NCBI RefSeq assembly: GCF_027579695.1
Contig: NC_083577.1
Location: 41,111,198-41,175,197, forward strand
Source of the DNA: Neoarius graeffei
Lineage: Eukaryota > Chordata > Actinopteri > Siluriformes > Ariidae
DNA length: 64,000 nucleotides
Reading direction: 5' to 3'
How positions within the stretch are numbered: the stretch's first letter is position 1; every line of letters starts with the position of its first letter. Below the pieces are notes generated by a model, which saw nothing but the letters and a program-made list of their open reading frames with translations, ran no database searches and had not been told where the DNA came from. Shown here in pieces: positions 33,392 to 42,836 of the stretch. A program made the position numbers and the translations under genes.

Positions 33392-36300
33392 AGGTCATTT
33401 GATGAGCATGACTCCTGAGCAGCTTCAAGCATGGCGCTGGGAGAGAGAGATTGATGAACGAAACCGCCCATTGACTGATGAGGAGCTGGACGCCATGTTT
33501 CCAGAAGGCTACAAGGTACGCTGTTGATCCTGCCAGTTTGTGATAGAAATTGTAATTGTCATTAAAATAATTAACGTGAACATTAACAAGTTTTATGTTG
33601 CTTTACCACCAGGTGCTGCCCCCACCAGCAGGCTACGTGCCCATCCGCACTCCTGCCCGTAAGTTAGCTGCCACCCCAACACCCATCGGCGGCATGACTG
33701 GCTTCCACATGCAAGCTGAAGACCGAACCACCAAACAGATGAATGACCAGCCATCTGGTAACCTGCCTTTCCTAAAACCAGATGACATCCAGTACTTTGA
33801 CAAACTTCTGGTGAGATTCTTGATTATATGATCAGTAATTCCCTTTAAAGCTTGATTGTTTGGAGGAGTAAAGGATTATTTTGTCTTTTTCAGGTGGAGG
33901 TGGACGAGTCCACTCTGAGTCCAGAGGAGCAGAAGGAGCGCAAAATCATGAAGCTGCTGCTTAAAATAAAAAATGGCACCCCTCCCATGAGGAAGGTATG
34001 TAACTTGATGTGTGCTGAACTGTAGTGTTTTTTTTTTTTTTTTTTTTCCCCTCTCCATTCATCTCATCTGACCATGAATTTCTAACCATCACTGCTGTAC
34101 TTTTAGGCTGCTCTCAGGCAAATCACAGACAAGGCCAGGGAATTTGGTGCTGGACCTCTTTTCAATCAGATTCTGCCCCTGCTTATGTCTCCAACTCTTG
34201 AAGATCAGGAGCGTCATCTGTTGGTGAAGGTCATTGACCGCATCTTGTACAAACTGGATGACCTGGTTCGACCTTATGTCCACAAGGTGAGGCGTAACAT
34301 TTGTTAAATACTAATTTCATAGGAATTATTCTTTACGTATGAATTGTCTCATCTGTGGCTTATTCCTCCAGATCCTTGTGGTGATCGAACCCTTGTTGAT
34401 TGATGAAGATTACTATGCTAGAGTAGAGGGTAGAGAGATAATCTCCAATTTGGCAAAGGTAGGCAAAAATCCTGATCATGCATCTATTAGTGATAATTGG
34501 GTGTTTCATTTGAATGTTGACATTTATTTATTTATTTTCCCCTCATATAGGCTGCTGGTCTGGCCACAATGATCTCCACAATGAGGCCTGATATTGACAA
34601 CATGGACGAGTATGTGAGAAACACAACAGCTCGTGCCTTTGCTGTTGTGGCATCTGCTTTGGGTATTCCCTCCCTCCTGCCTTTCCTCAAAGCTGTGTGT
34701 AAGAGCAAGAAGTCGTGGCAGGCTCGACACACAGGCATTAAAATTGTGCAGCAGATTGCCATCCTCATGGGTTGTGCCATCTTGCCTCATCTCCGCAGCT
34801 TGGTGGAGATTATTGAACATGGTCAGTATGTGATATTAATGGTCATGTAAACTTTTATATAGGATCATGGCATGCTGGGTATTTTTGTGATACTTGCAGC
34901 ATCAGATAAATTATTACATCTATTTGAATTCTGATCAAAACTCCTTTACAGTCGGCAGTGGTTTTGTTGTGGGTTTTTCTTTTCTCTTCTTTTAACCCTT
35001 TGTTAATTAACCTGTATTTATCCTAACAGGTCTCGTCGATGAACAGCAGAAAGTGCGAACCATCAGTGCTTTGGCCATTGCTGCTCTTGCCGAGGCTGCC
35101 ACACCCTATGGTATCGAGTCTTTTGACTCTGTGCTCAAGCCTCTTTGGAAGGGTATCAGACAGCACCGAGGCAAGGTGAGCATGATCTCAACAGATTTAT
35201 GAGTAACGATGCATATTACACTCTGGTTTAGCAATTGTCAATATAAATATGATGAAACAGGAGTAAACAATATTTGCATTTGTTCAGGGTTTGGCTGCTT
35301 TCTTAAAAGCTATTGGGTACCTGATTCCGCTTATGGATGCTGAGTATGCCAACTACTATACAAGGGAAGTGATGCTGATCCTCATTCGAGAGTTCCAGTC
35401 TCCAGATGAGGAAATGAAGAAGATTGTCCTGAAGGTTAGGTGAACTTGTAACATTAGAACGTAACTATATTTTAATGGTTTTGGATACTCTGTAATTTTA
35501 TAGAACAAAGTCAGACTTTTGTCCGTCACTCTTTCAGGTGGTGAAGCAGTGCTGTGGGACAGATGGTGTGGAGGCCAATTACATCAAAACAGAGATTCTG
35601 CCCCCTTTCTTTAAACACTTCTGGCAGCACCGTATGGCCTTGGACAGACGTAACTACAGACAGGTATGCTGAAATCATTTTCAGGGAAGAAGTTTTTGAA
35701 TTTGTTAGTTGTTTGAGTAACGCCTTATGGCTTTTGTTTTGCCACTTGTCTCTTTCCTCTAGTTGGTAGACACTACAGTAGAGCTGGCCAACAAAGTTGG
35801 TGCAGCAGAAATCATCTCAAGAATTGTGGACGACTTGAAGGATGAAGCTGAGCAGTACAGAAAGATGGTGATGGAAACGATAGAGAAGATCATGGGTAAC
35901 TTGGGTGCAGCAGATATTGACCACAAACTAGAGGAGCAGCTTATTGATGGCATCTTGTATGCTTTCCAAGAACAGACCACTGAGGTGAGTTATGAAGGGT
36001 AGAACTATTTATTTATTTTTAAAGGGTGGTTTTTTTTTTTTTTTTTTCAGTGGCTTCTCTGTATTAGAATCTGTGGTATTGATGTATTCCACCAGGACTC
36101 TGTGATGCTGAATGGTTTTGGAACAGTGGTGAATGCTCTGGGCAAGCGAGTTAAGCCATACCTGCCTCAGATCTGTGGTACTGTCCTGTGGCGTCTCAAC
36201 AATAAGTCGGCCAAAGTCCGTCAGCAGGCTGCTGACCTCATTTCTCGCACAGCTGTGGTTATGAAGACTTGTCAAGAGGTGAGGGAGAAATAATTTCCCC

Positions 36301-39300
36301 AAATCACGGCTTCCTAAACATGTAACAACAGGATTTTTTTCATTAATGCGGTTTTATTTTCTAGTTTAATTTGTTACGTATTGCTCTCTCTTATTGTTAA
36401 CAGGAGAAGCTGATGGGTCATTTGGGTGTAGTGCTGTATGAGTACCTGGGAGAGGAATACCCTGAAGTGCTTGGAAGCATCCTTGGAGCTCTTAAAGCTA
36501 TTGTTAATGTCATTGGTATGTCATTTATCCAGTATAATCAGCTTTTCTGATGTGCAAGGTGCAGAAGCCTGTGGTTTTGCGCTCGTATACAGTATGTATG
36601 TGTGTCCTGTTTGGTAATGGGCAGCAAGTTGCTAATGAGAATACCTAAAAGTAATTTGTACAGCCTTGTTTCATCCTTATTTTCAATGGTCTCCATAATT
36701 TCTTTTAAAAAAAAAAAGAGTGCGCTTTCAGGCCTTTCAGTTACATAATTTGGGCTACACCCTGCATTTCTAAATTTAGGCTTTTTCCGTTGTGATACAG
36801 TGGAGAAACAAACTTTGTGTTTTTAATCTGCTGCGTTCTTGGCTTTTTGCTTTCTGTTTTGATGCGCATGTTCGGCTATTCTTGTTGTGCAAAAGGCCAG
36901 AGGTCGCCGATCTGCCAATATGCACCATTGTGATGATAATGTGGGAATCCCACTCTGGTCATTGGTACGCGAGTCTCACTCTTCCATAAAATCATGGCGT
37001 GCCGATCGCCGTTGATTGAGAATTTGTGCTGTGTGCAAGGCTTACGGCTAGTTTGACGAACCCGGAATAACATGGGAATGGTGCGGGTTTCGCTTCAGTT
37101 ACGAGCAGTACACGCTAATTCTCGCTAATTTTGGTGATTTTAAAGAAGAAAGTCAAGACATTGGGTTTTATGCAGCCAAGTTTATTTAATCAACATTTCG
37201 GTTTTTTTTACTTTTGGTGGCATGTTTTGGGCGCCTGACCTTAATTTGGGTGCCTTTTTAATTTGGGCGCCTACGACGTTATCCGTCGCAGGTTTCATGT
37301 AATTGAAAGGCCTGGCTTTGGTAAAACCTTTTGGCAGTATCAACTTTTCATGCCTAGAATCAAAACAAAATAACGATGGTACCAGTGAAAATTGCCTCTA
37401 CTCTTTTTATTTTGTCAGAATAGTGAAGGCAAATCTTAACATCTTAATATTATTAAAGTCAAACAAAACCCAAAAATAAAGGCTGTTTGCTGATCACTGC
37501 AAGTGACCTGATGTGCCATCAGCACATTTCAGTTCAAACTAAAACGTGAACAATTTATCCATTTTGCTAAAAAATACGCTTACCTAGACGCAGCCATTTG
37601 CACTAAAACCGGATAGCCACCTGTGACATTAACGGCACCCTAGAACGCTGTTTACCTTTGTCAGACAGGGTTATCGACTAAAGGCATCCAATTCTTAAAA
37701 AAAAAAATTTCCCCAGGCACCACTGTTCTCTTTCTCTGTCACACGTGCTGTCTCGCTCTGTGCGCACATGTGTTTTCACTGCTTCAGATGGGGTAAATGC
37801 AGAGAGAGAATTTCACAGTGCTGTAACATATATGTGACAAAAGCTTCTAATTCTCAAACTCAGAGATTTTCTGTAACCATGTGATTTTTACTGGTAACAG
37901 TCTTCACGTTTATGAAGTTTAAATCTCACTCGGCTAGATAACGCATACACAAGTAAACAGTCCTGTTGCCATAGCAATGCGATTCTTGCCATCTTAAAAA
38001 AACAGCTCGCTTTTCCCAGTGAATAAAAACAAACAAGCATGTCACAAAATTATCAGACTTATTTTTACACCCAGACGCCTGACACGTGGGCATCTTGAGG
38101 GTTGTTTGCAACAATTTAGAAGTGATGTATCCACGAGATACACTAACCTCAGTAAGTCGTGTAGGTGATGTTATGATTTGTACTTTGAGTGCGATATTTG
38201 AACCTCAGCGAGAGTAAGATGTCAGCACCCAGGGGCGTTGTTTTTCTTTTAAAATAAAACTTGTACAATGTGTACATGAACAAATGAACACTCAAACATG
38301 TCTTGTATGGATATTATCTGTCAGTATAAAAGTTTATTTGGGGGTTTTGTTAATCTTTAAAGCAAAAAAAAAAAAGGAACAAAATATCTAACATTGGTTA
38401 ATTCTCAGTGATTAAATATATTGATGTTACTTTTGGGAAAATAATGTTATTAGCGTTGTGGAAGTTATATCATTCTAATACTGATTTAACCCTTCCGCTC
38501 AGGTATGCACAAGATGACGCCTCCAATTAAGGATTTACTTCCTCGATTGACACCAATCCTGAAAAACAGACATGAAAAGGTGCAAGAAAACTGCATTGAT
38601 CTCGTGGGCAGAATTGCTGACAGGTCAGTTTTGCTTCATGTGCTGTTAGTACAGGGTGTATGTTGGTCCTGGAGTTTACATTTGATGGAAATTGCATTTT
38701 TAAACATGCATAGTTTTAAATGTTGGTTTAGAAAAGGTAAAAGTGCTGCGTGAGCACAACAGCTGCTCATGTTCCAGTATGACCGTGTTAGCCACTGTGG
38801 CATTTTAAGCAAAGTTATACAAAAAGTGTGCTCTCTGCACACTTGCATGGTGTAAGTACCCATAACACAGAAGTGGCCATAATAATAGTTTGATTATTGT
38901 GTTGGCAATTCTACAAACTTTATTTGGCGTAGCACTGCAAACATGGTCTTAAAATATACACTGCCTGGCCGCACGCTAATATTTCCTTGGACTGCGTTTA
39001 GCTTTGATGGTGGCATGCATTCACCATGGCATTGTCATGTCGCAACAAACGCAAGGTCATAACATTTTATTTCTGTCCAGAGTGGCATTAATTTTTTGCC
39101 AAGATCTTGTATTGATGTGAGAGTTAAACCACTCTATAAAGTCACTTGGGCACATCTCAAAGACTTTTCAATAAGGTTAAGGTCAGGACTCTGTGGTGGC
39201 CAGTTCATGTGTGAAAATGATTCCTCATGTTCGTTGAACCACTCGTTCACAATTTGTGCCTGATGAATCCTGGCATTGTCATCCTGGAATATGCCTGGGC

Positions 39301-41312
39301 CATCAGGGAAGGAAAAAATTCATTGATGGGATAACCTGGTCATTCAGTCCAGATAGGTAGTCCGCTGACTTTATTGTCTCATAACTTTTTTTTGCTAAGC
39401 CTCAACCTGACCAATTGAAGCAACTCTAGATCGTAACACTGCCTCCAGAGGGCCTGTACAGTGGCCACTATACATGATGGGTTCATCGCTTCATGAGCTT
39501 CCCTTCTTACCCTGACACGCCCATCACTCTGGAATAGGGTAAATCTGGATTCATGAGGCCACTTGACCTTTTCCCATTGCTTCAGAGTCCAATCTTTATG
39601 CTCCCTAACAAACTGAAGCCTTTTCTTCTGATTAGCCTCAATAACAAGTAATTTGACTTATTAGTCCCAATCCTGTATGTTAATTGCGTGTGGAAATGCT
39701 TAAACAATTACACATGGTCACAATTTCTACTTTTTTAAACAATTCAACTTTAAGTGATCTCCGATCATGGTCAGTCAAGATCCACCACCACATTTCTTCT
39801 GTTGATGGTTCACCACTATCCTTCCAAGTTTTCATAACACATTCTTACCCCAATTCCAGCAGTTTCAGCAGTCTTCTTAGTTTTCTTTGCTTGATGCAGG
39901 CCAATAATTTGACCCTTCTGAAACACAGCAACATCTTTTCCATAATCATAGATGTCTTCCAGCATGGTTGTTTAAGAAACTACTTACTGTATACGTCAGG
40001 GTTAAAAGGATTTTTACCAGCTGAAACATATTAATCAGTGCAGTAATTATCCAATCAATGGTTCTTAAGTATTTGTTTATTTTAAATCTGTTTTTTCCCC
40101 CCCAGGCAGTATATTTGAAGTATTAAATTTAACTTGAGTACTTGCAGACATCTTGTAATATTTCTGTACATCAAGGCTGAAAGGTTCTGTAACTTTTTGT
40201 TTGTTTGTTTTTTGTAGAGGTGCAGAGTACGTGTCTGCCAGGGAGTGGATGCGAATCTGTTTCGAACTGCTGGAGCTGCTGAAAGCTCACAAGAAAGCAA
40301 TCCGCCGAGCCACAGTCAACACTTTTGGCTACATTGCTAAGGCAATCGGGTAAAAGCAACTATCTTGTATTGCTTTGGTTCCATTTCGGTGCTTGATGGC
40401 GAAACAAAAACCATTAACCTTTTTTCCCCTCTTGATTTGTCTAGACCTCATGATGTGCTTGCTACACTGCTTAACAACTTGAAGGTTCAGGAGCGTCAAA
40501 ACAGAGTCTGTACAACAGTAGCGATAGCCATCGTGGCAGAAACATGCTCACCCTTCACCGTACTCCCAGCACTGATGAACGAGTACCGCGTACCTGAACT
40601 GAATGTTCAGAATGGTGTGCTCAAATCCCTCTCCTTCTTATTTGAATATATTGGTGAAATGGGCAAGGATTACATCTATGCTGTCACCCCATTACTGGAG
40701 GATGCTCTGATGGACAGGTGAGCTCAGAATTAAGTAATCGCTGATACTTGTAGTGTTAGTTATTTATTCCAGTTGCTTATTAAAATTAATGTCAACTATA
40801 AATATTTTCCTTCACAGAGACCTTGTGCACAGGCAGACAGCCTGTGCTGTCGTGCAACATATGTCTCTCGGTGTGTACGGGTTCGGTTGTGAGGACTCCC
40901 TCAACCACTTGCTCAACTACGTTTGGCCTAATGTTTTTGAAACATCACCACATGTTATCCAAGCCGTAATGGGAGCCCTTGAGGGACTTCGTGTGGCTAT
41001 CGGACCATGCCGGATGTTACAGTATTGCCTGCAGGTAAGTCATCGTTAAATTTAAAAAGAAGAATTGACCCTTTAGAAGATTTTTTTTTTTTTCTTTCAA
41101 TTGACTTCAAATCTGTCAACTAGATTTTGATTTTGATTCCCTCCCCTTTTTAGGGTTTGTTCCATCCAGCACGGAAGGTTCGTGATGTGTACTGGAAGAT
41201 TTATAATTCCATCTACATTGGCTCCCAGGATGCGCTGATTGCACATTATTCCCGTGTCCCCAATGATGAGAATAACCCATATGTCCGCTCTGAGCTGGAG
41301 TACTTTCTGTGA
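20908..41312 (+). CDS. sf3b1: Splicing factor 3b subunit 1 (sf3b1), 25 coding exons
   Basis: Encodes the largest SF3b subunit of U2 snRNP. It clamps the U2-branch-site duplex in the nucleus and contacts PHF5A, SF3B3 and U2AF-type UHM proteins. Read across 25 exons it gives 1314 residues (human 1304). The order is a short conserved start (MAKIAKTHE), an acidic and charged N-terminus, a Thr-Pro/Trp-rich segment with RWD-type UHM ligand motifs (residues about 205-385), the Pro-rich PHF5A-binding linker, then the HEAT superhelix (about 490-1314). Residues matching human hotspots are wild type: R635, H672, K676 and K710 (human R625, H662, K666, K700). All introns are GT-AG and all phases agree. 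No stop or frameshift is seen. The last 22 residues and a GTVE insert near 225 differ from the mammalian protein. Confidence 0.98.
21069..21320 (+). promoter_or_regulatory. Two YY1-like sites in early intron 1
   Basis: CAAGATGGCGCC near 21069-21080 and CAAAATGGCGC near 21309-21320 match the YY1 core AANATGGCG. Such sites just downstream of the start are frequent in housekeeping genes. Function is inferred only. Confidence 0.4.
22525..22882. repeat. Dispersed repeat family Y, copy 2 (sf3b1 intron 1)
   Basis: Counterpart of 11215-11690. It contains GGCAAACAATCCAAAACGGC, GAACGAGAAACAGGA, CGTAATACTTCACAATGCAA and CCTTCAGGTGCACTC. Non-coding; class unknown. Confidence 0.65.
23293..23465 (+). CDS. 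sf3b1: sf3b1 coding exon 2
   Basis: Residues 10-67, including [17 protein letters not shown] and [11 protein letters not shown], both close to invariant in vertebrates. Acceptor TTCAG, donor GTAAGT. Ends in phase 0. Confidence 0.97.
23696..23797 (+). CDS. sf3b1: sf3b1 coding exon 3
   Basis: Residues 68-101: acidic DDEEDSS, then [14 protein letters not shown]. Donor GTACTT is weak at +5/+6. Followed by the largest intron, 4.9 kb. Confidence 0.96.
24259..25574. mobile_element. hAT-like element nested in family Z copy 1
   Basis: Exact 8-bp target duplication GGCTACAC at 24251-24258 and 25575-25582. Ends CAGGGCTCGAAATTAAC and GTTAGTTTCGAGCGCTG. It contains GTCCCGGGATTGTCCC-type words near both ends and a minisatellite (24729-24895). 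No transposase. Confidence 0.9.
24729..24895 (+). repeat. Minisatellite of TTATCCATTTTATGAACTTTC-type units
   Basis: About six units built from TTATCCATTTTATGAAC and TTTCCG; the early units carry an extra CCATTACCG segment. The last three are almost identical at about 22 bp. Confidence 0.9.
26483..28259 (+). mobile_element. Second hAT-like element nested in family Z copy 1
   Basis: Ends CAGGCCTCAAAATTAACGG and TTAATTTCGAGGCCTG closely resemble those of the hAT at 24259, so the two are relatives. AATTT is repeated at both edges when compared with the empty site in intron 20. It carries the start of a transposase gene. Confidence 0.75.
27159..28110 (+). pseudogene. hAT transposase N-terminus with TTF-type zinc finger, truncated
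   Basis: An ATG at 27159 opens a 190-codon frame that begins [10 protein letters not shown], followed by two Thr/Pro/Ala-rich imperfect repeats (APTTSVTPD and APTTSVTFD, each followed by DEGGAD) and ending near GKRPASPSP. After a gap at about 27620-27955, sequence reads [17 protein letters not shown] and then [13 protein letters not shown], the TTF-type zinc-finger start of ZNF862-like hAT proteins. The catalytic and dimerisation domains are absent. Confidence 0.65.
28721..28835 (+). CDS. sf3b1: sf3b1 coding exon 4
   Basis: Residues 102-139 plus one base: YDPFAEHRP, then [13 protein letters not shown]. The human counterpart has a Leu where this has His before DPFAD. Acceptor CTACAG, donor GTAAAT. 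Confidence 0.96.
28836..30445. other. sf3b1 intron 4, first part; no second gene
   Basis: A/T-rich intron sequence with T-runs. A short inverted repeat, AAATATATTTCTATTTTA / TTTTAAAATAGAAATATA, lies at about 29768-29810. No transposon ends recognised. Confidence 0.5.
30446..31292. repeat. 26-bp exact direct repeat bracketing 795 bp (intron 4)
   Basis: The same 26 bases, beginning GACCCTTGGCACTGAAAGTG, occur at 30446-30471 and 31267-31292. The 795 bp between holds C- and A-rich runs near 31083 and has no clear coding content or inverted ends. It may be an insertion with an unusually long target duplication, or a local duplication. Confidence 0.7.
31569..31648 (+). CDS. sf3b1: sf3b1 coding exon 5
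   Basis: Residues 140-166: GGKTPDPKM, then [10 protein letters not shown]. Acceptor TGCAG, donor GTATAC. Phase 0 end. Confidence 0.96.
32454..32639 (+). CDS. sf3b1: sf3b1 coding exon 6
   Basis: Residues 167-228. It includes [14 protein letters not shown], the basic segment and tryptophan of a UHM ligand motif, and SSWDQAD. It ends with GTVE, which replaces the single Glu found at this point in human. Donor GTATAT; no closer GT would remove the extra residues. Confidence 0.95.
32714..32963 (+). CDS. sf3b1: sf3b1 coding exon 7
   Basis: Residues 229-311 plus one base. A run of TP dipeptides and Trp motifs ([25 protein letters not shown]) that are CDK-type phosphorylation sites and UHM ligands in the human protein. 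A duplicated [10 protein letters not shown] gives extra length. Confidence 0.96.
33068..33280 (+). CDS. sf3b1: sf3b1 coding exon 8
   Basis: Residues 312-382 plus one base. Contains [22 protein letters not shown] (another UHM ligand motif) and [11 protein letters not shown]. Followed by a 113-nt intron with an extreme pyrimidine tract. Confidence 0.96.
33365..33393 (+). promoter_or_regulatory. Pure poly-C pyrimidine tract at 3' splice site of intron 8
   Basis: 27 consecutive C, including the C of CAG, directly precede exon 9. A branch-site-like TAATGAC lies just upstream, at about 33356-33362. A T20 run lies at about 33300-33320. Confidence 0.85.
33394..33515 (+). CDS. sf3b1: sf3b1 coding exon 9
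   Basis: Residues 383-423: [20 protein letters not shown], then [10 protein letters not shown], one of the most conserved linker stretches, adjacent to SF3B6 (p14) contacts in human. Confidence 0.97.
33613..33810 (+). CDS. sf3b1: sf3b1 coding exon 10
   Basis: Residues 424-489: [18 protein letters not shown], then [14 protein letters not shown] and [15 protein letters not shown], leading into the first HEAT repeat. Confidence 0.97.
33894..33995 (+). CDS. sf3b1: sf3b1 coding exon 11
   Basis: Residues 490-523: [20 protein letters not shown], then [11 protein letters not shown]. Start of the HEAT superhelix. Donor GTATGT. Confidence 0.97.
34107..34286 (+). CDS. sf3b1: sf3b1 coding exon 12
   Basis: Residues 524-583: [20 protein letters not shown], then [24 protein letters not shown] repeats 1-2. 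Confidence 0.97.
34372..34458 (+). CDS. sf3b1: sf3b1 coding exon 13
   Basis: Residues 584-612: [20 protein letters not shown], then [13 protein letters not shown] repeat 3. Confidence 0.97.
34551..34821 (+). CDS. sf3b1: sf3b1 coding exon 14
   Basis: Residues 613-702 plus one base. Carries the hotspot region: [10 protein letters not shown] (R635, human R625) and [12 protein letters not shown] (H672 and K676, human H662 and K666), all wild type. Donor GTCAGT. Confidence 0.97.
35030..35175 (+). CDS. sf3b1: sf3b1 coding exon 15
   Basis: Residues 703-751: [19 protein letters not shown], with K710 at the position of human K700, the commonest cancer hotspot, unchanged. Confidence 0.97.
35288..35434 (+). 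CDS. sf3b1: sf3b1 coding exon 16
   Basis: Residues 752-800: [20 protein letters not shown], then [17 protein letters not shown]. Mid-superhelix HEAT repeats. Confidence 0.97.
35538..35663 (+). CDS. sf3b1: sf3b1 coding exon 17
   Basis: Residues 801-842: [20 protein letters not shown], then [19 protein letters not shown]. Confidence 0.97.
35763..35984 (+). CDS. sf3b1: sf3b1 coding exon 18
   Basis: Residues 843-916: [20 protein letters not shown], then [20 protein letters not shown]. Identical to human over the stretches I can recall. Confidence 0.97.
36096..36278 (+). CDS. sf3b1: sf3b1 coding exon 19
   Basis: Residues 917-977: [20 protein letters not shown], then [20 protein letters not shown]. 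Confidence 0.97.
36404..36515 (+). CDS. sf3b1: sf3b1 coding exon 20
   Basis: Residues 978-1014 plus one base: [20 protein letters not shown], then [11 protein letters not shown]. Followed by a 2-kb intron with a family Z element. Confidence 0.97.
36729..37314. mobile_element. DNA transposon family Z, copy 2 (intron 20)
   Basis: Full-length 586-bp copy without nested insertions. Ends CAGGCCTTTCAGTTACAT and ATGTAATTGAAAGGCCTG. It provides the empty-site reference for the insertions in copy 1. Non-coding. Confidence 0.85.
37770..37850 (+). mobile_element. SINE type B tail fragment (intron 20)
   Basis: Contains TTTTCACTGCTTCAGATGGG and a GTGACAAAAGCTTCT-like end, matching the 3' half of the SINE at 10613-10960. 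Confidence 0.6.
38503..38623 (+). CDS. sf3b1: sf3b1 coding exon 21
   Basis: Residues 1015-1054 plus two bases: [19 protein letters not shown], then [12 protein letters not shown]. Its leading ATG is internal to the protein and is not a start. Confidence 0.97.
38957..40045 (-). mobile_element. Old Tc1-like transposon (intron 21)
   Basis: A - strand Tc1 element. The + strand starts near TACACTGCCTGGCC, a Tc1-type end. On the - strand, decayed transposase reads [15 protein letters not shown] and then [13 protein letters not shown], the second Asp block and final Glu of the DDE catalytic triad. Many stops and indels; the right end is unclear. Confidence 0.75.
40218..40349 (+). CDS. sf3b1: sf3b1 coding exon 22
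   Basis: Residues 1055-1098 plus two bases: [20 protein letters not shown], then [16 protein letters not shown]. Donor GTAAAA. Confidence 0.97.
40445..40717 (+). CDS. sf3b1: sf3b1 coding exon 23
   Basis: Residues 1099-1189 plus two bases: [20 protein letters not shown] (close to the branch-site pocket and the pladienolide-binding hinge in human), then [19 protein letters not shown]. Confidence 0.97.
40818..41034 (+). CDS. sf3b1: sf3b1 coding exon 24
   Basis: Residues 1190-1262: [20 protein letters not shown], then [20 protein letters not shown]. Donor GTAAGT. Confidence 0.97.
41154..41312 (+). CDS. sf3b1: sf3b1 coding exon 25 and stop
   Basis: Residues 1263-1314, then TGA at 41310-41312. 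[20 protein letters not shown] is fully conserved, but the final stretch reads [20 protein letters not shown] before Phe-Leu, with many substitutions from the mammalian C-terminus. Confidence 0.96.
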   Translation, partial: GLFHPARKVRDVYWKIYNSIYIGSQDALIAHYSRVPNDENNPYVRSELEYFL

Positions 41313-41492
41313 TTACATTTAAACTTGTGCACTCTTTTTTTTTTTTTTTTTTTTTTTTTGTCTCTTAAGGTTTTATTTTTTATTTTTTAATTCTTATAGA
41401 TATGGTTATAGTACTTGGTCCATTTATTTTTAATTGTGTTGATTTGCAGCTTCATCTCCCACACATGCTTGGGGTTTGCAAATATGTTTTAA

Positions 41493-41513
41493 ATTAAAGT
41501 ACAGACCATTAAA
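41493..41513 (+). terminator. sf3b1 polyadenylation signals
   Basis: ATTAAA, the common AATAAA variant, occurs at 41493-41498 and again at 41508-41513. It is 180-200 nt after the stop, giving a short 3' UTR. A T-run lies at 41337-41359. Confidence 0.55.
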
Positions 41514-41515
41514 AA

Positions 41516-42477
41516 AAAAGGAAACTACGTAATTGGGTATTATTATTTTTCACTAAAACCGTAATCAATGGCAGTGAAATGTTGACAGATTTGCTAGTGT
41601 CACTGAAGTCTGTACCTCAAGTACCCAAAAAATATACTTACATAAATGAAGTTGCCTTAAAAAGCTTTTATTATTCAGAGCCAACACAAGCATTGAGTGA
41701 TTTCCCCAAAAAACACTGAAGTCTAAGTTATATTCCATTAGTTTTTAAGTAGTGTCCACTTTGGGAGGGGAACCCCCCCCAAAGGACTGCTCCAAAACAA
41801 AATGGCAGCTGCTATTAAGATCATTTGTAGAAGGAATCTCTTTGTTTAAAACACAGACTTCTCATTGGCTAAAACATGCTTCCTGCTATTTTTCAAAAGA
41901 AAACAGACTTACTCATTTACCACATGCCATTTTAAAGGTTTTCGACTTAATGTCGGGTTTGTATTTGTCACGTGAAACGCCTTTACAATGATGATTGGTG
42001 GTGGAGAACACAAGATGATCACACAAGGTCCTCTAAACATTTAAACTCGGTGTATTAGGCTCAGCTTAAATGAGCTTATGTTAAAATACCTCTTAAGTAC
42101 AACACTCGTGAATTCATGCTAAATAATACAATTTCACCATGATCTCAAAAATAATTATAGCAAGCTAAAACGTGTGAGAGACAGTGAGGCCCATAAAATA
42201 TGGAAATGGAGAGTAGTCTTTCTAAACTAGCTAACAATGGATCAAGGGGAAGATTTCACAGCCTGATCAAACAAAAAGGTATTTCACAGCTTATAACTGT
42301 GGCTACAGAGACGGGAATCATGACCCCTCTGATGCTCCTGAGACAAAGTCTACGGCAATCCTAACACGTTCTGATGCCCCAGAGACATAAAAACTCACAT
42401 TCCCCCCTTTCTGACTGACAAGTCAGACTGCAATTACATCTTAATACCCAAAATACAAAATCATAATACTGTGTGTA
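41516..42477. other. No gene seen; sf3b1 downstream flank
   Basis: A/T-rich sequence with no repeat ends or exons that I recognise. Confidence 0.5.
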
Positions 42478-42478
42478 G

Positions 42479-42836
42479 GGGCGGCACGGTGGTGTAGTGG
42501 TTAGCGATGTTGCCTCACAGCAAGAAGGTCCGGGTTTGAGCCCCGTGGCCGGCGAGGGCCTTTCTGTGCGGAGTTTGCATGTTCTCCCCGTGTCCGCGTG
42601 GGTTTCCTCCGGGTGCTCCGGTTTCCCCCACAGTCCAAAGACGTGCAGGTTAGGTTAACTGGTGACTCTAAATTGACTGTAGATGTGAGTGTGAATGGTT
42701 GTCTGTGTCGGCCCTGTGATGACCTGGCGACTTGTCCAGGGTGTACCCCGCCTTTCACCCGTAGTCAGCTGGGATAGGCTCCAGCTTGCCTGTGACCCTG
42801 TAGAACAGGATAAAGCGGCTAGGGATGATGAGATGA
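42479..42836 (+). mobile_element. tRNA-headed SINE (type A), nearly full length
   Basis: Starts GGGGCGGCACGGTGGTGTAG, with B box GGGTTTGAGCCCC, and ends AGGGATGATGAGATGA. It is a good reference copy for this family: head, DANA-like body and tail are uninterrupted over about 355 bp. Confidence 0.92.

Noticed and set aside
38503..38753. ATG-started frame as a separate gene
   Set aside because: The ATG is residue 1016 of sf3b1, in exon 21. The frame runs into intron 21.
40365..40721. ATG-started frame around sf3b1 exon 23 as an alternative start
   Set aside because: The leading part is intron 22; the conserved part begins at 40445 after a good acceptor.
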